DNA of 64,000 nt from Prorocentrum cordatum (Eukaryota; Sar; Dinophyceae; Prorocentrales; Prorocentraceae): assembly GCA_963575745.1 (NCBI GenBank), contig CAUYUJ010000870.1, positions 44,371 to 108,370 on the forward strand, read 5' to 3'. Under the pieces are notes generated by a model that worked only from the letters and a program-made list of their open reading frames with translations, did no database searches and was not told the origin of the DNA. Each line of letters starts with the position of its first letter. Within the stretch, counting starts at the first letter, position 1. The translations under genes were made by a program, and so were the position numbers. Positions 11,701 through 20,760 of the stretch are shown piece by piece.

Positions 11701-13042
11701 CACTGTCAGTCCTGCGGCCACAGCCCCCCCAGTCGAAGGCGAGAGCGAACCCACGCCCGCGGCCAAGAACCGTCGCAGGCAGATTGTGGAGACCCGTCTG
11801 GCCGCCAGGGGAGAGAAGCGGTGCCCTGGCCCGAGTCTCACGGCGAGCCAGGAGGAGCTCGCCAAGCGTGTCAGACAGCCCCAGCGCCCATGCGACAAAA
11901 GAGATCGGGATGAAATATGTTCGCCGAGGGGCAGTCAAAAGAGACGGTGTATTGCTCAGGTGAATGATGACCCCATCGCTTCCGCCGATAGTCTGCCTGC
12001 TGCCCCACAGGGAAGTAAGCGACCACGGGACCTCCCCTCTTCTAGCCATGATAGTGAGCCGCGAGAGGCACGACCCTCTGGCGCAAACGTGAATGTCTTC
12101 AAACTCAACGCCTACTCTCAGGCGCGGTTGGGCATGATGCATGCGTCAGGTGACTGGGCCGCTCATCGTCGCGCGTTCGCTGCACGCTCGAGGGATTCCC
12201 AGGCTGCTCTTCTTGGATGGCGTGGTGGTACTAAATACGTCGGCTGGAGAAAATGGGAAGATGTCTTCATTGCGGATCAAGATGGCAACGCTGAAAGGTG
12301 GGAGACTATGACGTTTGGGAAAGAAGATTGGTCGATTTTCGTTGAGAAGTTGCTCAAAAGATTGCACCTGCCCGCCATTCTTGACTATCTGGCCAAACCT
12401 AGAGTTTCGGTTGCCCGTACGGAGGAGGAGGAGACGAAAGTTAATAATGATAGGATTGCGCGTCGCATTGCTCATAACTTTGAAAATGAGACTATCTTTG
12501 ACTATGAGGCGGATAAGATTCCATTTGAAATACTGGGTGATAGCTTGTGTGTGGTCCAATGGATAAGAGGGCACTGGAAGTGCACGAACATGGGCTATAA
12601 TAACACCTTGGAGGCGGCACAAAACACTCTTGATGCTATAACGGACACCTGTTTGAGAACTGCGTGCGCGGGGGCTGACCCAATCAAACATCTTTATAGG
12701 GAGGGTAACAGTTATGCTGATGAACTAACGTGGGCTTGCAGAGCTTGCCCACACACATCGAAGAGAAACGAGTATCTTGCCCCTTTATATACTTCGAAAG
12801 TGTTAGGATTGAGAGGTTACTTCGACGGAGGAACCTCGGATATTGGGGCTGGGGGAGGCTGGTGGCTGCAGGCTTTTGTAGAACATAATAATGCTATACA
12901 GTGTCACGTGATTGCCGAGGAGGCGTTTGGCCTCGATAGGGAGTCAACCGTGACGGTCTGTGAGTTAACGGCCGCCTCGAAGCTAATTCACGCAATCTCG
13001 CAGATTGCGTCTGTTATAGATAGCGTCTCACACGCTCGGTAG
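8777..13042 (+). CDS. R2 RT-RNase H polyprotein with chimeric N-terminus
   Basis: 1421 codons. The ATG at 8777 and about 16 codons come from the flanking module; element sequence begins near codon 17. In order: an endonuclease remnant ending ISDHKLVHL; an Arg/Glu-rich linker; RT with GAAGPDQVTREML, motif A LASLDVLQAFDHV (Asp434), motif B RTGGVDGPFLFK, motif C HALWADNLLLYA (W544-N547); thumb SWEGKLLAIIGGRRK; a His/Thr-rich repeat region (about codons 755-875); a basic Ser/Pro/Arg linker; and the permuted RNase H with GDSLCVVQW (Asp1255), REGNSYADELTW (Asp1315), GYFDGGTSDIGAGGGWWLQ (Asp1350), CELTAASKLIHA (Glu1396). Every RNase H acid is retained. Endonuclease loss means it could not retrotranspose alone. 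Whether the host-derived ATG is used is unknown. Confidence 0.85.
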   Translation: MCSEKRSVRKELYEGPDYIGISASDQFDSGTTAEWIRAPGRSATIQEISDHKLVHLAVAVGRRRRCKNRKRAALHQWEPVDPTAAAASFDRALSRQFQDAGSRYRPLQSLVEEEEEEDIKRDVRPVKEEEGEHRRQGKGTLSQIIADTAASIPSRQVAALRAPVRPERLWTLERLLRRALWPRELRCQNEVRSLRRLIKPLRKQYDADMLEYKHKVEQRKLRTQAQALKVKKMTGEWELTYDVEAKQVEIGRYLKDRVEDYGARREVQSILEGLASKLNQSQCVSITMHDILRARARLKCGAAGPDQVTREMLQLIPFASLKTIRHHFSLIANRRQQVPSDWKRFLVTLIPKAPSIQELSETRAICLLSLVQKWYNHVLVIKGEQHLVNIKHSLNMYGFVQFRKVSEVTSFTKHLCQHAAQWGKGEKLYLASLDVLQAFDHVTIKLALQSMEKLGFDPALIYALLCPMTENTCKATFEGTQNLDWIGWDRSIRTGGVDGPFLFKVVSVALWNDIVGTWPGRDLGYVVESPVPMPTRSTISHALWADNLLLYARDERQLRTMVTELTLPLLQAGLNWKPSSLKLIPFGVNGSNDVVLHIQAHTYKLECVNTLDILGYRLDRYWTQHSDLQFNLDRARGAFFADIEYYRSHRIPIERRFQRYRLRIQSKLLFAIEGMTIDNITAQKIFSWEGKLLAIIGGRRKGVNEDWTVYQKRRFKYARDQFANLGFLSAVELFIHKNWLWAKDVACFARGFACQNIPTAALHTDRVHVDPTASLHTYSQAHTHVHSSLHTHSDDSTHVHSLLPVPQVDDRSFDTLPSYIQTATLHTNSGEHTHPRSMSSVPQVERGSSFDQLPCYIPTATLHTHSTHFIHSHCPPRALSQSVSPEPQRPAAMFDSRGGLTEHKKDCQRSSGRVSSASSIRASLEPNKKDAHCSSGRVSSASRIRVPLSDPLQVAHLLECARLLEERSSQRESQGTVSPAATAPPVEGESEPTPAAKNRRRQIVETRLAARGEKRCPGPSLTASQEELAKRVRQPQRPCDKRDRDEICSPRGSQKRRCIAQVNDDPIASADSLPAAPQGSKRPRDLPSSSHDSEPREARPSGANVNVFKLNAYSQARLGMMHASGDWAAHRRAFAARSRDSQAALLGWRGGTKYVGWRKWEDVFIADQDGNAERWETMTFGKEDWSIFVEKLLKRLHLPAILDYLAKPRVSVARTEEEETKVNNDRIARRIAHNFENETIFDYEADKIPFEILGDSLCVVQWIRGHWKCTNMGYNNTLEAAQNTLDAITDTCLRTACAGADPIKHLYREGNSYADELTWACRACPHTSKRNEYLAPLYTSKVLGLRGYFDGGTSDIGAGGGWWLQAFVEHNNAIQCHVIAEEAFGLDRESTVTVCELTAASKLIHAISQIASVIDSVSHAR

Positions 13043-13120
13043 AGCCACTTGCGCCTGGTGGCCGCGGGGAGCACCGCTGCTTGCATGTGCTGGAGGACCC
13101 CACCGCAAAGCCCGCAAAAA
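8826..13120 (+). mobile_element. Non-LTR retroelement R2, 5'-truncated
   Basis: The left border falls in GAGGGTCCCG|ACTATATAGG, i.e. inside the left arm of a hairpin module. The first element codons (DYIGISASDQF) align with the endonuclease C-terminus of R4 (DYILIPREWE), so the first ~230 residues of the endonuclease and all of ORF1 are missing: typical LINE 5' truncation. The right border is CCGCAAAGCCCGCAAAAA followed by ACCTGGTTGACGG. The rest of ORF2 is a single undamaged frame, so this copy looks younger than R1 and R3. Confidence 0.85.
11041..11400 (+). repeat. In-frame minisatellite coding a His-rich repeat (R2)
   Basis: Four imperfect copies of CCGACAGCTACGCTGCACAC at about 11048, 11088, 11237 and 11349, coding PTASLHT-type units, with interspersed CACACATGTCCATTC (THVHS) units. 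It inserts a His/Thr-rich segment between thumb and RNase H that R1, R3 and R4 lack. A second duplication follows at about 11498-11620 (SSGRVSSAS coded twice). Confidence 0.8.
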
Positions 13121-13159
13121 ACCTGGTTGACGGTTTACCGCCGGTTCCCAGTTCTGTTC

Positions 13160-14227
13160 TCGAAATTCAACCATTCGTTAGAGCTCTAGTATTTTTTCCC
13201 GTGATATTCGATCTTATTTCCGCTCGCCATCTTGATCACTCGGTCTGCTAGCCGAGCTAGGTCCGCAAACCTATTGTATTATTCGAGTCATCTTGACAGG
13301 CGCTCTCGATTTTCTGTACTTGACTCGAGCTATAGGACAGTTGCAGAGCTGATACTTGCAGAAAATTATTCAGAATCATCAGTCGCGTTCGTCTGTTGAA
13401 TCCTGAGCTCTGAACTCGGTCTGATGCCAGATCTAGAATCGCGAAACTATTCGTATTGTTGGAGTCATCTTGACAGGCGCTCTCGATTTTCTGTACTTAA
13501 CTCGAGCTATAGGACAGCTACAGAGCTGATGCTTGCAGAAACTGATTCAGAATCATCAGTCGCGTTTGTGTGCTGAATCCTGAGCTCCGAACTCGATCCG
13601 CTGCCCGCTCAAGAATCGCGAAACTATTGCTATTGTTGTAGTCATATTGAGAGGTGCCATCGGTTTCCTTCTCTTTACTCGGGCTGTAGGGGGCCTGCAG
13701 TGCTGGTGGTCACAGGAATCGATTTGAAGACATCAGGCGCGTCTGCCTGTCGAATCCAGAGCTCGGAACTCGGTCTGCTGCCGAACTAGGTCCGCGAAAC
13801 TATTCGTATTGTTCGAGTCATCCTGAGAGGTGCTGTCGGATTTCTGCGCTTAACTCGGGCTGTAGGGAGGCTGCAGGGCTGGTAATCACAGGAATCGATT
13901 CAGAGACATCAGACGCATCCGCCTGTCGCATTCAGAGGTCTGAACTCGGTCTGCTACTCGAGCTGGGTTCCCGAAACTATTCGTATTGTTCGAGTCATCT
14001 TGAGACGTGCTGTCGATTTACGCACGTAACTCGGGCTGTAGGAGAGCTACAGAGCTCGTACAGAAGACAATCGAGAAGCATCGGGGGCGTTCGGCTGTTG
14101 CATGGAGAGGTCTGAAATCGCTTGGGCTGAAAAACTATTCGTTCTCTGCAATTTTTTCGACATTATAAATTGTCAGGAAGCTCTACGAGCCCCCCGGCGG
14201 TAAGAAAGGTTGACGCTTCACCGCCGG
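13160..14227 (+). repeat. 177-bp monomer array with closing hairpin
   Basis: Same satellite family as 3430-8440, again opened by GTGATATTCGATCTTATT and closed by CCGGCGGTAA (14194-14203) / TCACCGCCGG (14218-14227), a 10-bp stem with one mismatch. R2 therefore sits within this satellite territory. Confidence 0.85.
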
Positions 14228-14339
14228 CGCCCAGTAGAGCTCTTCGGCATCGATAAGCTAGAGGAATTCCGGCGCGGGGTGGAGCTAGTTGGTCGACCCG
14301 ATCAGAAATGACAAAGTTGCAACTTTTGGTTTTGCGAAT

Positions 14340-14610
14340 ATTTGAAATCTATTTGACCATTTATTTTGATGAAGCAGATTTTTCGCACCTGTAAACGACT
14401 ATGAGGGCCTCTGCGTCTTAATATGAGCTCTATAGGCGCACATTTACTATCGAAGCACTTGGCGGAACCAACTTCATCTCGACAGGAAAAAAATGAATAA
14501 TTTCTCGAGAAATGCCTGCAGAAGCTCTCTATTTCGACTCTGAGCACTCTCACGTGCGGAAGGAGCTCTACGAGTTCCCGGCGGTGACCAGGTTGACTGC
14601 TCACCGCCGG
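14340..14610 (+). repeat. Dispersed module plus empty hairpin
   Basis: Module copy ending in CCGGCGGTGA (14578-14587) / TCACCGCCGG (14601-14610), with the loop CCAGGTTGACTGC. It represents an unoccupied target. Confidence 0.8.
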
Positions 14611-14699
14611 CGCCATTCTGGACGCTACCAATGCTACCAAGTTTCCCCAGGGCTCCCAGACAAAATCTCTATACGGATCAAACCAGATCCCTGATCTGG

Positions 14700-14840
14700 C
14701 CATTTTTAGCCCGTAAGCGCTCAGATCCCCGATTTGGCCCGCTCCCACTTTTAGCTCCTGAACGTCCAGTTTCACGATTTGGCCGGTTCCCCGATTTGGC
14801 CGGTTTCCCGATTTAGGCCGGTTTCCCGATTTGGCCTGTC
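14700..14840 (+). repeat. Short tandem repeat CCCGATTTGGCCGGTT
   Basis: About five imperfect units of CCCGATTTGGCCGGTT, about 16-20 bp each, between two copies of the dispersed module. No coding signal. Confidence 0.7.
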
Positions 14841-15069
14841 ACCCCATAAAAGCTCCAATTTGAGAGCAGCGCTGTCCTGATGCATTTTCTTATGAGTTGA
14901 CTTCCAGGAACCGAGCTAATATGAATATTGAAAATTTAAAAATCAAGATTTGATAAAGATCTTGATTTCATTACTCTACCTCGATTCTGAGCATTTTTAC
15001 AAGTACAACAAGCTCTGCGAGGTTCCCGGCGGTGACCAGGTTGACGGTTCAACCCCGGCGCCAGTTTGA

Positions 15070-15325
15070 GAGATATTTGACCATTTATTTTGAGAAACCA
15101 GATTTTCGCGCAAAGCATACGTGTATAAACTTGTTCCCAGAGCAGCTCAGCTCTAATTGGGGAGTTTTACTATGTGTTCATTTGCAGGAACCGACCTCGT
15201 ATTGACATCGAAAAATCGAAAAATACAGATTTTAAGAGAATCTTCTGCGACGTTCTCTGCTTCGATTCTGAGCACTCTAGTGCGTCCAAGGAGCTCTATA
15301 AGGTTCCCGGCGGTGACCAGGTTGA
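15070..15325 (+). repeat. Module and left target half of R5
   Basis: Module copy running into GGTTCCCGGCGGTG and then ACCAGGTTGA (15316-15325), which is repeated at the right end of R5 (17639-17648) and is therefore the left copy of its target-site duplication. A degenerate hairpin without insert lies just upstream at about 15026-15058. Confidence 0.8.
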
Positions 15326-15462
15326 GCAGAGTTTACCTCCTGCTCGGCCAGGCCTCACCGCTGGGGTCCCCCTCGTCTCGAGCTGCATTGTGCAGTAAGG
15401 AGTCTTTGGTTCCTCATACTGTACACGGTGCTCTCATTGAGTGGCTGTGCATTGTATCCTTT

Positions 15463-15590
15463 CATTGATTGTTGGTGTACGCACTTCATTGACTATTCGA
15501 GTACACACTTCATTGACTGTTGGAGTACGCATTCATTGATTGTCGGAGTACATGCCCATTGATTGTCGGAGTACACACTCATTGATTGCC
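15463..15590 (+). repeat. 23-24 bp tandem repeats in R5 leader
   Basis: Six units containing CATTGATTGTCGGAGTAC; CATTGA occurs at 15463, 15487, 15511, 15534, 15557 and 15580. They lie just ahead of the ORF, where internal promoter or packaging repeats would be expected in a retroelement; no function is shown. Confidence 0.85.
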
Positions 15591-15679
15591 GCGAGACAAG
15601 AGCTCTACAAGTATCGTACTCAACTGCCACTTTGCTTGTGATTTGCCTTCTTCTTGTTGAGCGAATCCACGTTTCATAT

Positions 15680-17059
15680 ATGGAGTTCGTTTCATCTGGA
15701 TGGTCAGGCACGGATTTTGTTGCTTCAGATTGGACAGATGCGGCGTTGTTTACTTCCGAGTTTCTCGCTGCTCGTTTGTCTACGCTCGAAGTGTGTGTTA
15801 GTGATCTATATTGCCGTGTTCGCCCTTCGTACGGAGGTGAGTCTCGCCCGCATGAGCGAGACCAGCTGTATGGGCATGGTGTCAAAGTTTCCCAATCGAA
15901 GTTGCGCCGCCTGCGGGCGAAACGTATCAGGTATCGTTTGTGGTCCACGGCTCGGGGGCCAGATTCGTTGTGCCTTGTTCGCGCGGGTATTTGCGCGCCC
16001 AGATATTATCGGAATTTCTGCTCGGACGATTCTGAGGAAGAGGAATGGGTTGAGCACACTTGTGGAACACAGACTGATATGGATGCTGTTGAATTGGCTG
16101 GCAACTCTTTGTGTTCGCAGTGTTCCGATTGTGGGACTCAGGCAGATCCCTGTGTTCACATTTCGCGTGGGACTCAGACTGATCGTTGTGTTTTCTTTGT
16201 TGGTGAGGAGGAGAAGGAGGAGTGTCATCGAGTGCGCGCTGATCAGGGTGATGCTTCTGCAGTTGGGAGTTCCAGTGCAGTCGGGAGTTCCACAGTTCGG
16301 AGTGCAGTAGGAAGTTCCACAGTTCGGAGTTCCGCTGATGCAGTTGTTGATGCAGTTGGGAGTTCAACAGCTGGAAGTTCTGCAGTTGGGAGTACCGCGG
16401 TTTGGAGTTCAGCTGATGCAGTAGGGAGTTCCATGACTGGGAGTTCTGCTGTTGCAGTTGGGAGTTCAACGGAGGCTGACCACAGGATTCGGTCAGATTC
16501 TGTGGTTGGGAGTTCTGCAGTTGGGAGTTCCGCAGTTTGGAGTTCATCTGATGCACTGGGGAGTTCCACGACTGGGAGTTCAGTAACTAACAACAACAAC
16601 AACAACTCGGAAGTGGTCTCTGTTTCTGTTGATCCAGGTGTTCTGAAAGAGGAGTTGCATGATGAGGAGTTGCGGGGTGAGGAGTTGCAGAATGAGGAGT
16701 TGCGGAATGAGCAGTTGCATTATTCTCATCATAAAGATTCTATGGCTTCACACCCTGGGAGTTCCACGACTGGGAGATTATCTAATGCAGTTGTGAGTTC
16801 AGCAGTGACGGAGGACGAGTGTCAAGCTGCCAGGGACTGGGCCCTTGCCGGTGTCGATGTCAGTGCCCTTTGGCGTGAGCTACACCGACTCCCGAGACAG
16901 GAGTTTCAGCGTAGGACTGAGGCTCTTCATGCATGCAGGCTGCAAATGGGAATTGAAAGTTCCGAGGAGGATGATTCGCAACAAGGGGGTCCTTCGAGTT
17001 CTACTTCCAGGAGTGCATTGACGCGGAGCGGCAAGAAGCATCGGAAACGGCACAGATGA
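15680..17059 (+). CDS. R5 protein with GTQTD and VGSS repeats, unknown function
   Basis: 459 codons from the first in-frame ATG (MEFVSSGWSGTDF). The frame stays open upstream to the 24-bp repeats, so the start is uncertain. Layout: an Arg-rich basic segment (LRRLRAKRIRYRLW); a Cys-containing region with CGTQTD, CGTQAD and RGTQTD; an acidic stretch EEEKEE; about 100 residues of low-complexity VGSS/AVGSST repeats; an Asn run; an acidic repeat EELHDEELRGEELQNEEL; then a compact end with AARDWALAGVDVSALWREL and a basic tail. No RT, nuclease or known gag-like fold is recognisable. By position it could serve as an ORF1-like RNA-binding protein (basic patches, Cys residues), but that is a guess. Confidence 0.6.
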   Translation: MEFVSSGWSGTDFVASDWTDAALFTSEFLAARLSTLEVCVSDLYCRVRPSYGGESRPHERDQLYGHGVKVSQSKLRRLRAKRIRYRLWSTARGPDSLCLVRAGICAPRYYRNFCSDDSEEEEWVEHTCGTQTDMDAVELAGNSLCSQCSDCGTQADPCVHISRGTQTDRCVFFVGEEEKEECHRVRADQGDASAVGSSSAVGSSTVRSAVGSSTVRSSADAVVDAVGSSTAGSSAVGSTAVWSSADAVGSSMTGSSAVAVGSSTEADHRIRSDSVVGSSAVGSSAVWSSSDALGSSTTGSSVTNNNNNNSEVVSVSVDPGVLKEELHDEELRGEELQNEELRNEQLHYSHHKDSMASHPGSSTTGRLSNAVVSSAVTEDECQAARDWALAGVDVSALWRELHRLPRQEFQRRTEALHACRLQMGIESSEEDDSQQGGPSSSTSRSALTRSGKKHRKRHR

Positions 17060-17585
17060 TGCACATGTGATTGATCCTGCACGTATGTTTTGGTCTGCCC
17101 CCCCTCTCTTTCCCCCGCTGTTTCTGCCCCTGGGCTCGCTTTGGCTCTTTGGGCTCCTTCCGCTCTCCCGCTGGCTTTCCTTCCGCTCTCCGCTGGCAGG
17201 TCTCATAAGCGGATTTGTTGCGCTCTCTTTGCTTACATTTGATGTTGTATGAAATTTCAGGTTGGTGTCAAAGCACACGACCAGGTTTCACTTAGACATG
17301 GTTTCACACGTCCAGGTTTCACTTAGGCATGGTGTCAAAGCGCGCTCGCTATCTTAGTTCTGTTAGTTTCGTGTTTTTCTCAATGGTGTTGAGACGGTAA
17401 TCGCTGTATAAACCAGTGGTTACTGTATGGTCTCTCACTGCTTCTTGCTGTATTGTACAGCTTCTTTCACAATCTTTTTGTGTTTACTTTAGTGGGGTTT
17501 ACGCTCTTGGGCTTTGCTGTACAGCTTCGCTGTTAGTGCGCTCAGCGTTTTGCTCTCAGGCTCAGTTCTGAGTTGCGTTGTGCTT

Positions 17586-17617
17586 CGGTCTGCCTCCGTG
17601 GAGGCTCGAATCGACCG
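17586..17617 (+). other. 3'-terminal stem-loop of R5
   Basis: Outer arms CGGTC (17586-17590) / GACCG (17613-17617) and inner arms GCCTCC / GGAGGC (17592-17597 / 17600-17605), about 20 nt before the A-rich tail. R4 has a similar two-part stem-loop at 35722-35749. Candidate RT recognition structure. Confidence 0.5.
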
Positions 17618-17883
17618 TCCGCAAAAGACAGGAAAAAGACCAGGTTGACGGTTCACCGCCGGCGCCAGTATGGATTCCGACGGCCAACGGTTCTTCTGCG
17701 CTTCTTGGGAGTCACATTGCAACTACGGACAAGAGAGTCTGCCAGACAGACGCGGCCGAAACCACTCCACGTTAGAAAAAATAGGTTCTTAAAACGAACT
17801 CTCAAATCTTTCGCAATATTTCAAAAGCTGATCCAAAGTTCCAAGATCTGACCCAAAGTTCCCACTTTGCGGAGGGCTCGAGG

Positions 17884-20150
17884 GTGGAGGCGCACGCCTG
17901 GGCGCACTGCTTCGCGCGGGATGCACGCAAGTGTATCATCCGGAGCCACGTGCACAGGTGCGGTCCCACGTGCTGGAAGCACAAGACGAACGACGACGTG
18001 CCTCAGCACTGCAAGGTGTTTCGGCTCGGCTTCTACCTCCAGTACGAGACTGCGGTCTACAGCCACCCGTCCAGGAAGCTTCGGACCGCCTCCTTCGTCT
18101 GGCGGCGCCTGCGCAAAGGAAAGGACTTGGTCTTGCCCGATGGGGCGCGGATCGAGTACGGCCCACCGCAGGAGGACCAGCGGAGCCCGCCGGGCGAACG
18201 CCTGGTCCTCGATGAACAGTGCACGTGCGGCCCGTGGCCGCACCGCTGCAACCGGTACGGCAGAGCTGGTCGCGTCGACGTGGTGCGGTACCACCCGTGC
18301 CATGGGAGCACGGACCCTGTGGGCCAGGTGTGTCTGCGGAGCAACCTGGACGTCCAGCGTCTGGACCGCGTGGTGCTCGACCTGCCCGGCGACGCCAGCG
18401 TCGGGGGTTCGCGCGACTGCGACCCGGTCGTGCCGCCGCCTCCGGCTTGTTGCGTTCGCCGAGCCAGTCGCCGACGCGTCGGAAGTGCTGGCCGGCGTCG
18501 AGACTGGCGGCACCGGTGGCGACGAGGGCACGGGGCAGAGCGGAGGTTCCTCGGGCTCGGGGGTGTCGGCCGCAACGCAGGGCGGGGGCGGGGCGGGCCA
18601 GGGGGCGGCGCGCGCGGCTGCGGCGGGAAGGGGGTGTCTGCTTGTGGCCCGCCGCCTCGGCCTGCCCAGGGGAGGGGGCTTGCTCGGCGGGGCGCCGACC
18701 ACGATGGGCGATCCCGACGCGTAGATCTGGGACATGGGTGGGGGCGATGAAGATCCGTGCGAGTGCGATTTGGCCGATGCGTAATACCTGCGTCCGCCGC
18801 CTCCACCGACGCCGGAACAGCGCGGCGTAGAGCAGGCAGTCGGGCCAGCAGAGCCACCATTCGAGGACATCGCGAGGTTCAGCGCGGCGCCGTGTTACGA
18901 AGGTAGCCGCCCCGGGTCCGTGTTCAAGAAGGGGGATCAGGGCCTGGGCTACTACAGCGACCGGCGCGCGGAGCGCGAGCTGCCAGAATCTGCCGTCGAG
19001 ACAGAGCCGGGGTCGCGGGCGCCAGGCTGCGCCGCGTCGAGCGCGCCGGCGTCTGGCAGGCCTGCATCGAGCGCGCCCCCGTCGCCAGCCGCCGCCGCAG
19101 CTGCTGGCGCGAGCGGCAGCGGTCCGCCCGGCAGCCTGCAAGAGCACGTGTTGCACTCGCTGGAGGCCGTGTTCATGGACGCCATCAATATGGCCCACTA
19201 CCAGACGGACTACGCGACCACGGCGGGGCCGATCGCGGGGGACCTCGGAGTGCGGCACGCGCAGAGCACCAGGTTGGAGTGGCTTCGACTCCAGCAGAAG
19301 GCGGAACGGGAGGCGGATGAGGCGGCGGAGGCGGAGGGCGAGGAGGACGTCGACGGGGCCCGGGCCGCTGCTGCCGCTCGTCGCAGCGGCTGGGGTGGAG
19401 TGCTCGACTCTGCCAGGCGAACTGTCATGGAGCTCGCGACCAGCTCGCACGGGGCGCTCCTGAAGAAGCTGCCCGAGATGATGTTTCAGATGCAGTATGG
19501 CCACGAGTGCTATTGCTCCCATGACACCTGGACTCTGTATTGCAAGGGGATCGTGGCGCTTGCGTTCCAGGCAAGCTCCGCCGTTCATCAGAAAATTGAC
19601 GACTTCTGGACCCACCCGCGCGCAGACCACATCGAGGGGGACCAGCCGGCCGCGGGAGAAGAGGGCGGCGAGGGGTGGGGCGGTATCATGGATGCGCTGG
19701 GCGACGGGCGCGCAACGCTGCACGCCGAGGTCGTCGACGGCGTTGTCGGGGAGGGCGCGGCCGCCGGTGCTGCAGGGGGGGGGAAGCCCGAGCAGGAGCA
19801 GCAGCAGGGGGTGGGATACAAGGCGCGGCTGGACCACGAAATAAAGATGGACTGGCTGCATCGCGGCGACACGGGGCTCCTGAAGTCCATGGGCATGTAC
19901 CATTACGCCATGTACGTGTACACGGCGCAGGCCAACCCGCTCCACTTCGACCCGCAGGACTTCGAGACCCACGCGTTCGCGGACACGCACCCAACTGCCG
20001 CCTTCCGAGTGCAGAAGCTCCGCGTCGGCGCGCCGTTCAGGGTGCCCAGGTTCTTCGGCTTCGCGATGCCTTCGAAGGAGAAAGAGGGAGAGGTGAACGC
20101 GATGTTCAAGTCTGTGATCTTTCGTCCGTTGCAGCTGGTGATGGTGATGG
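17884..20150 (+). pseudogene. Helitron/PIF1-like helicase polyprotein fragment
   Basis: GC-rich coding remnant. The first part (frame of 17884) reads HVHRCGPTCWKHKT, then VFRLGFYLQYET, then DVVRYHPCHGS and QVCLRSNLDVQRL, the layout of Helitron-type Rep-helicases around the Cys/His cluster and the N-D/M-D/V segment. Near 18430 homology shifts to the next frame, which continues past TAG 18722-18724 and TAA near 18782 into PPFEDIARFSAAPCYEG and the 461-codon ORF beginning at 18920 (HYQTDYATTAGP, LLKKLPEMMFQMQYGHECY, YHYAMYVYTAQANP, MFKSVIFRPLQ). It ends abruptly at about 20140 in satellite DNA. No helicase motifs are reached. One frameshift and two stops make it a pseudogene. Assignment is from remembered family patterns, not a search. 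Confidence 0.55.
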
Positions 20151-20760
20151 TTTTCTTAAATCAACTCAAGCTGCAGATGTTCTACAAGGCTGTTTGGCAC
20201 AGCAATCAGAAGTACATCATCAGACGCGCTAGTTTACAGTATCTAGACGCCCGACCTCGGTCTGCTATCAGCGCTGGAGCCGAACAACTATTCGTACCCT
20301 GCTAATTTTCTGGAGATGGTGATGGTTTTCTTGACTTCACTCGAGCTGCAGATGAGGTACAGAGCTGTTTGGCGCAGCAATCGGATGGAAATTACCAGGC
20401 GCGCTAGTTTAAAATATCTAGAGTCCTGAACTCGGTCTGCCATCAGCGCTGGGACTGAATAACTATTCGTACTCGGTTCTTAGAGATGGTATTGGTTTTC
20501 TGGACTTAACTCGAGCTGCAGAAGAGCTACAGAGCTAGTCGGCACAGCAATCGGGAGGAAATAATCAGGCGCGCTAGTTTTAAAGTATCTAGACGCCTGA
20601 TCTCGGTCTGCTATCAGCGCCGGGGCCGGACAACTATTCGTGTTTTTTTTGTTAGAGACGGTGATGGTTTTCTTTACGCTGTTCGGCGCAGCAATCGGAA
20701 GGAAATCAACAGGCGCGCTAGCTCAAAGGCGCCTGAAATCGGTCTGGTCTGTTTTTTTTT
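20140..20760 (+). repeat. ~172 bp monomers, diverged satellite branch
   Basis: GGTTTTCT...ACTTAACTCGAGCTGCAG recurs at about 20146, 20318, 20487 and 20661 (168-175 bp). The monomers share TCTGAACTCGGTCTGCTATCAG-like text with the 177-bp family but carry CGGCACAGCAATCGG and CAGGCGCGCTAGTTT instead. The same branch reappears at 36000-36690. Confidence 0.8.

Larger units (their letters stand above)
15326..17638 (+). mobile_element. Short non-LTR element R5 with one unrelated ORF
   Basis: 2313 bp bounded by perfect direct repeats ACCAGGTTGA (15316-15325 and 17639-17648) inside the hairpin site. Near the 5' end it shares CTCGAGCTGCATTGTGCAGT with R3 (about 21136-21155). At the 3' end it shares TCGACCG...CGCAAA and an A-rich tail with R4. 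It contains no RT, endonuclease or RNase H. The simplest reading is a non-autonomous passenger mobilised by the R-family machinery; a large internal deletion of a relative is possible. All borders are seen directly; trans-mobilisation is inference. Confidence 0.75.

Noticed and set aside
17936-19990. 684-codon minus-strand ORF
   Set aside because: It is the antisense of the GC-rich Helitron-like remnant; composition is Arg/Pro/Ala with no motifs, while the + strand has recognisable ones.
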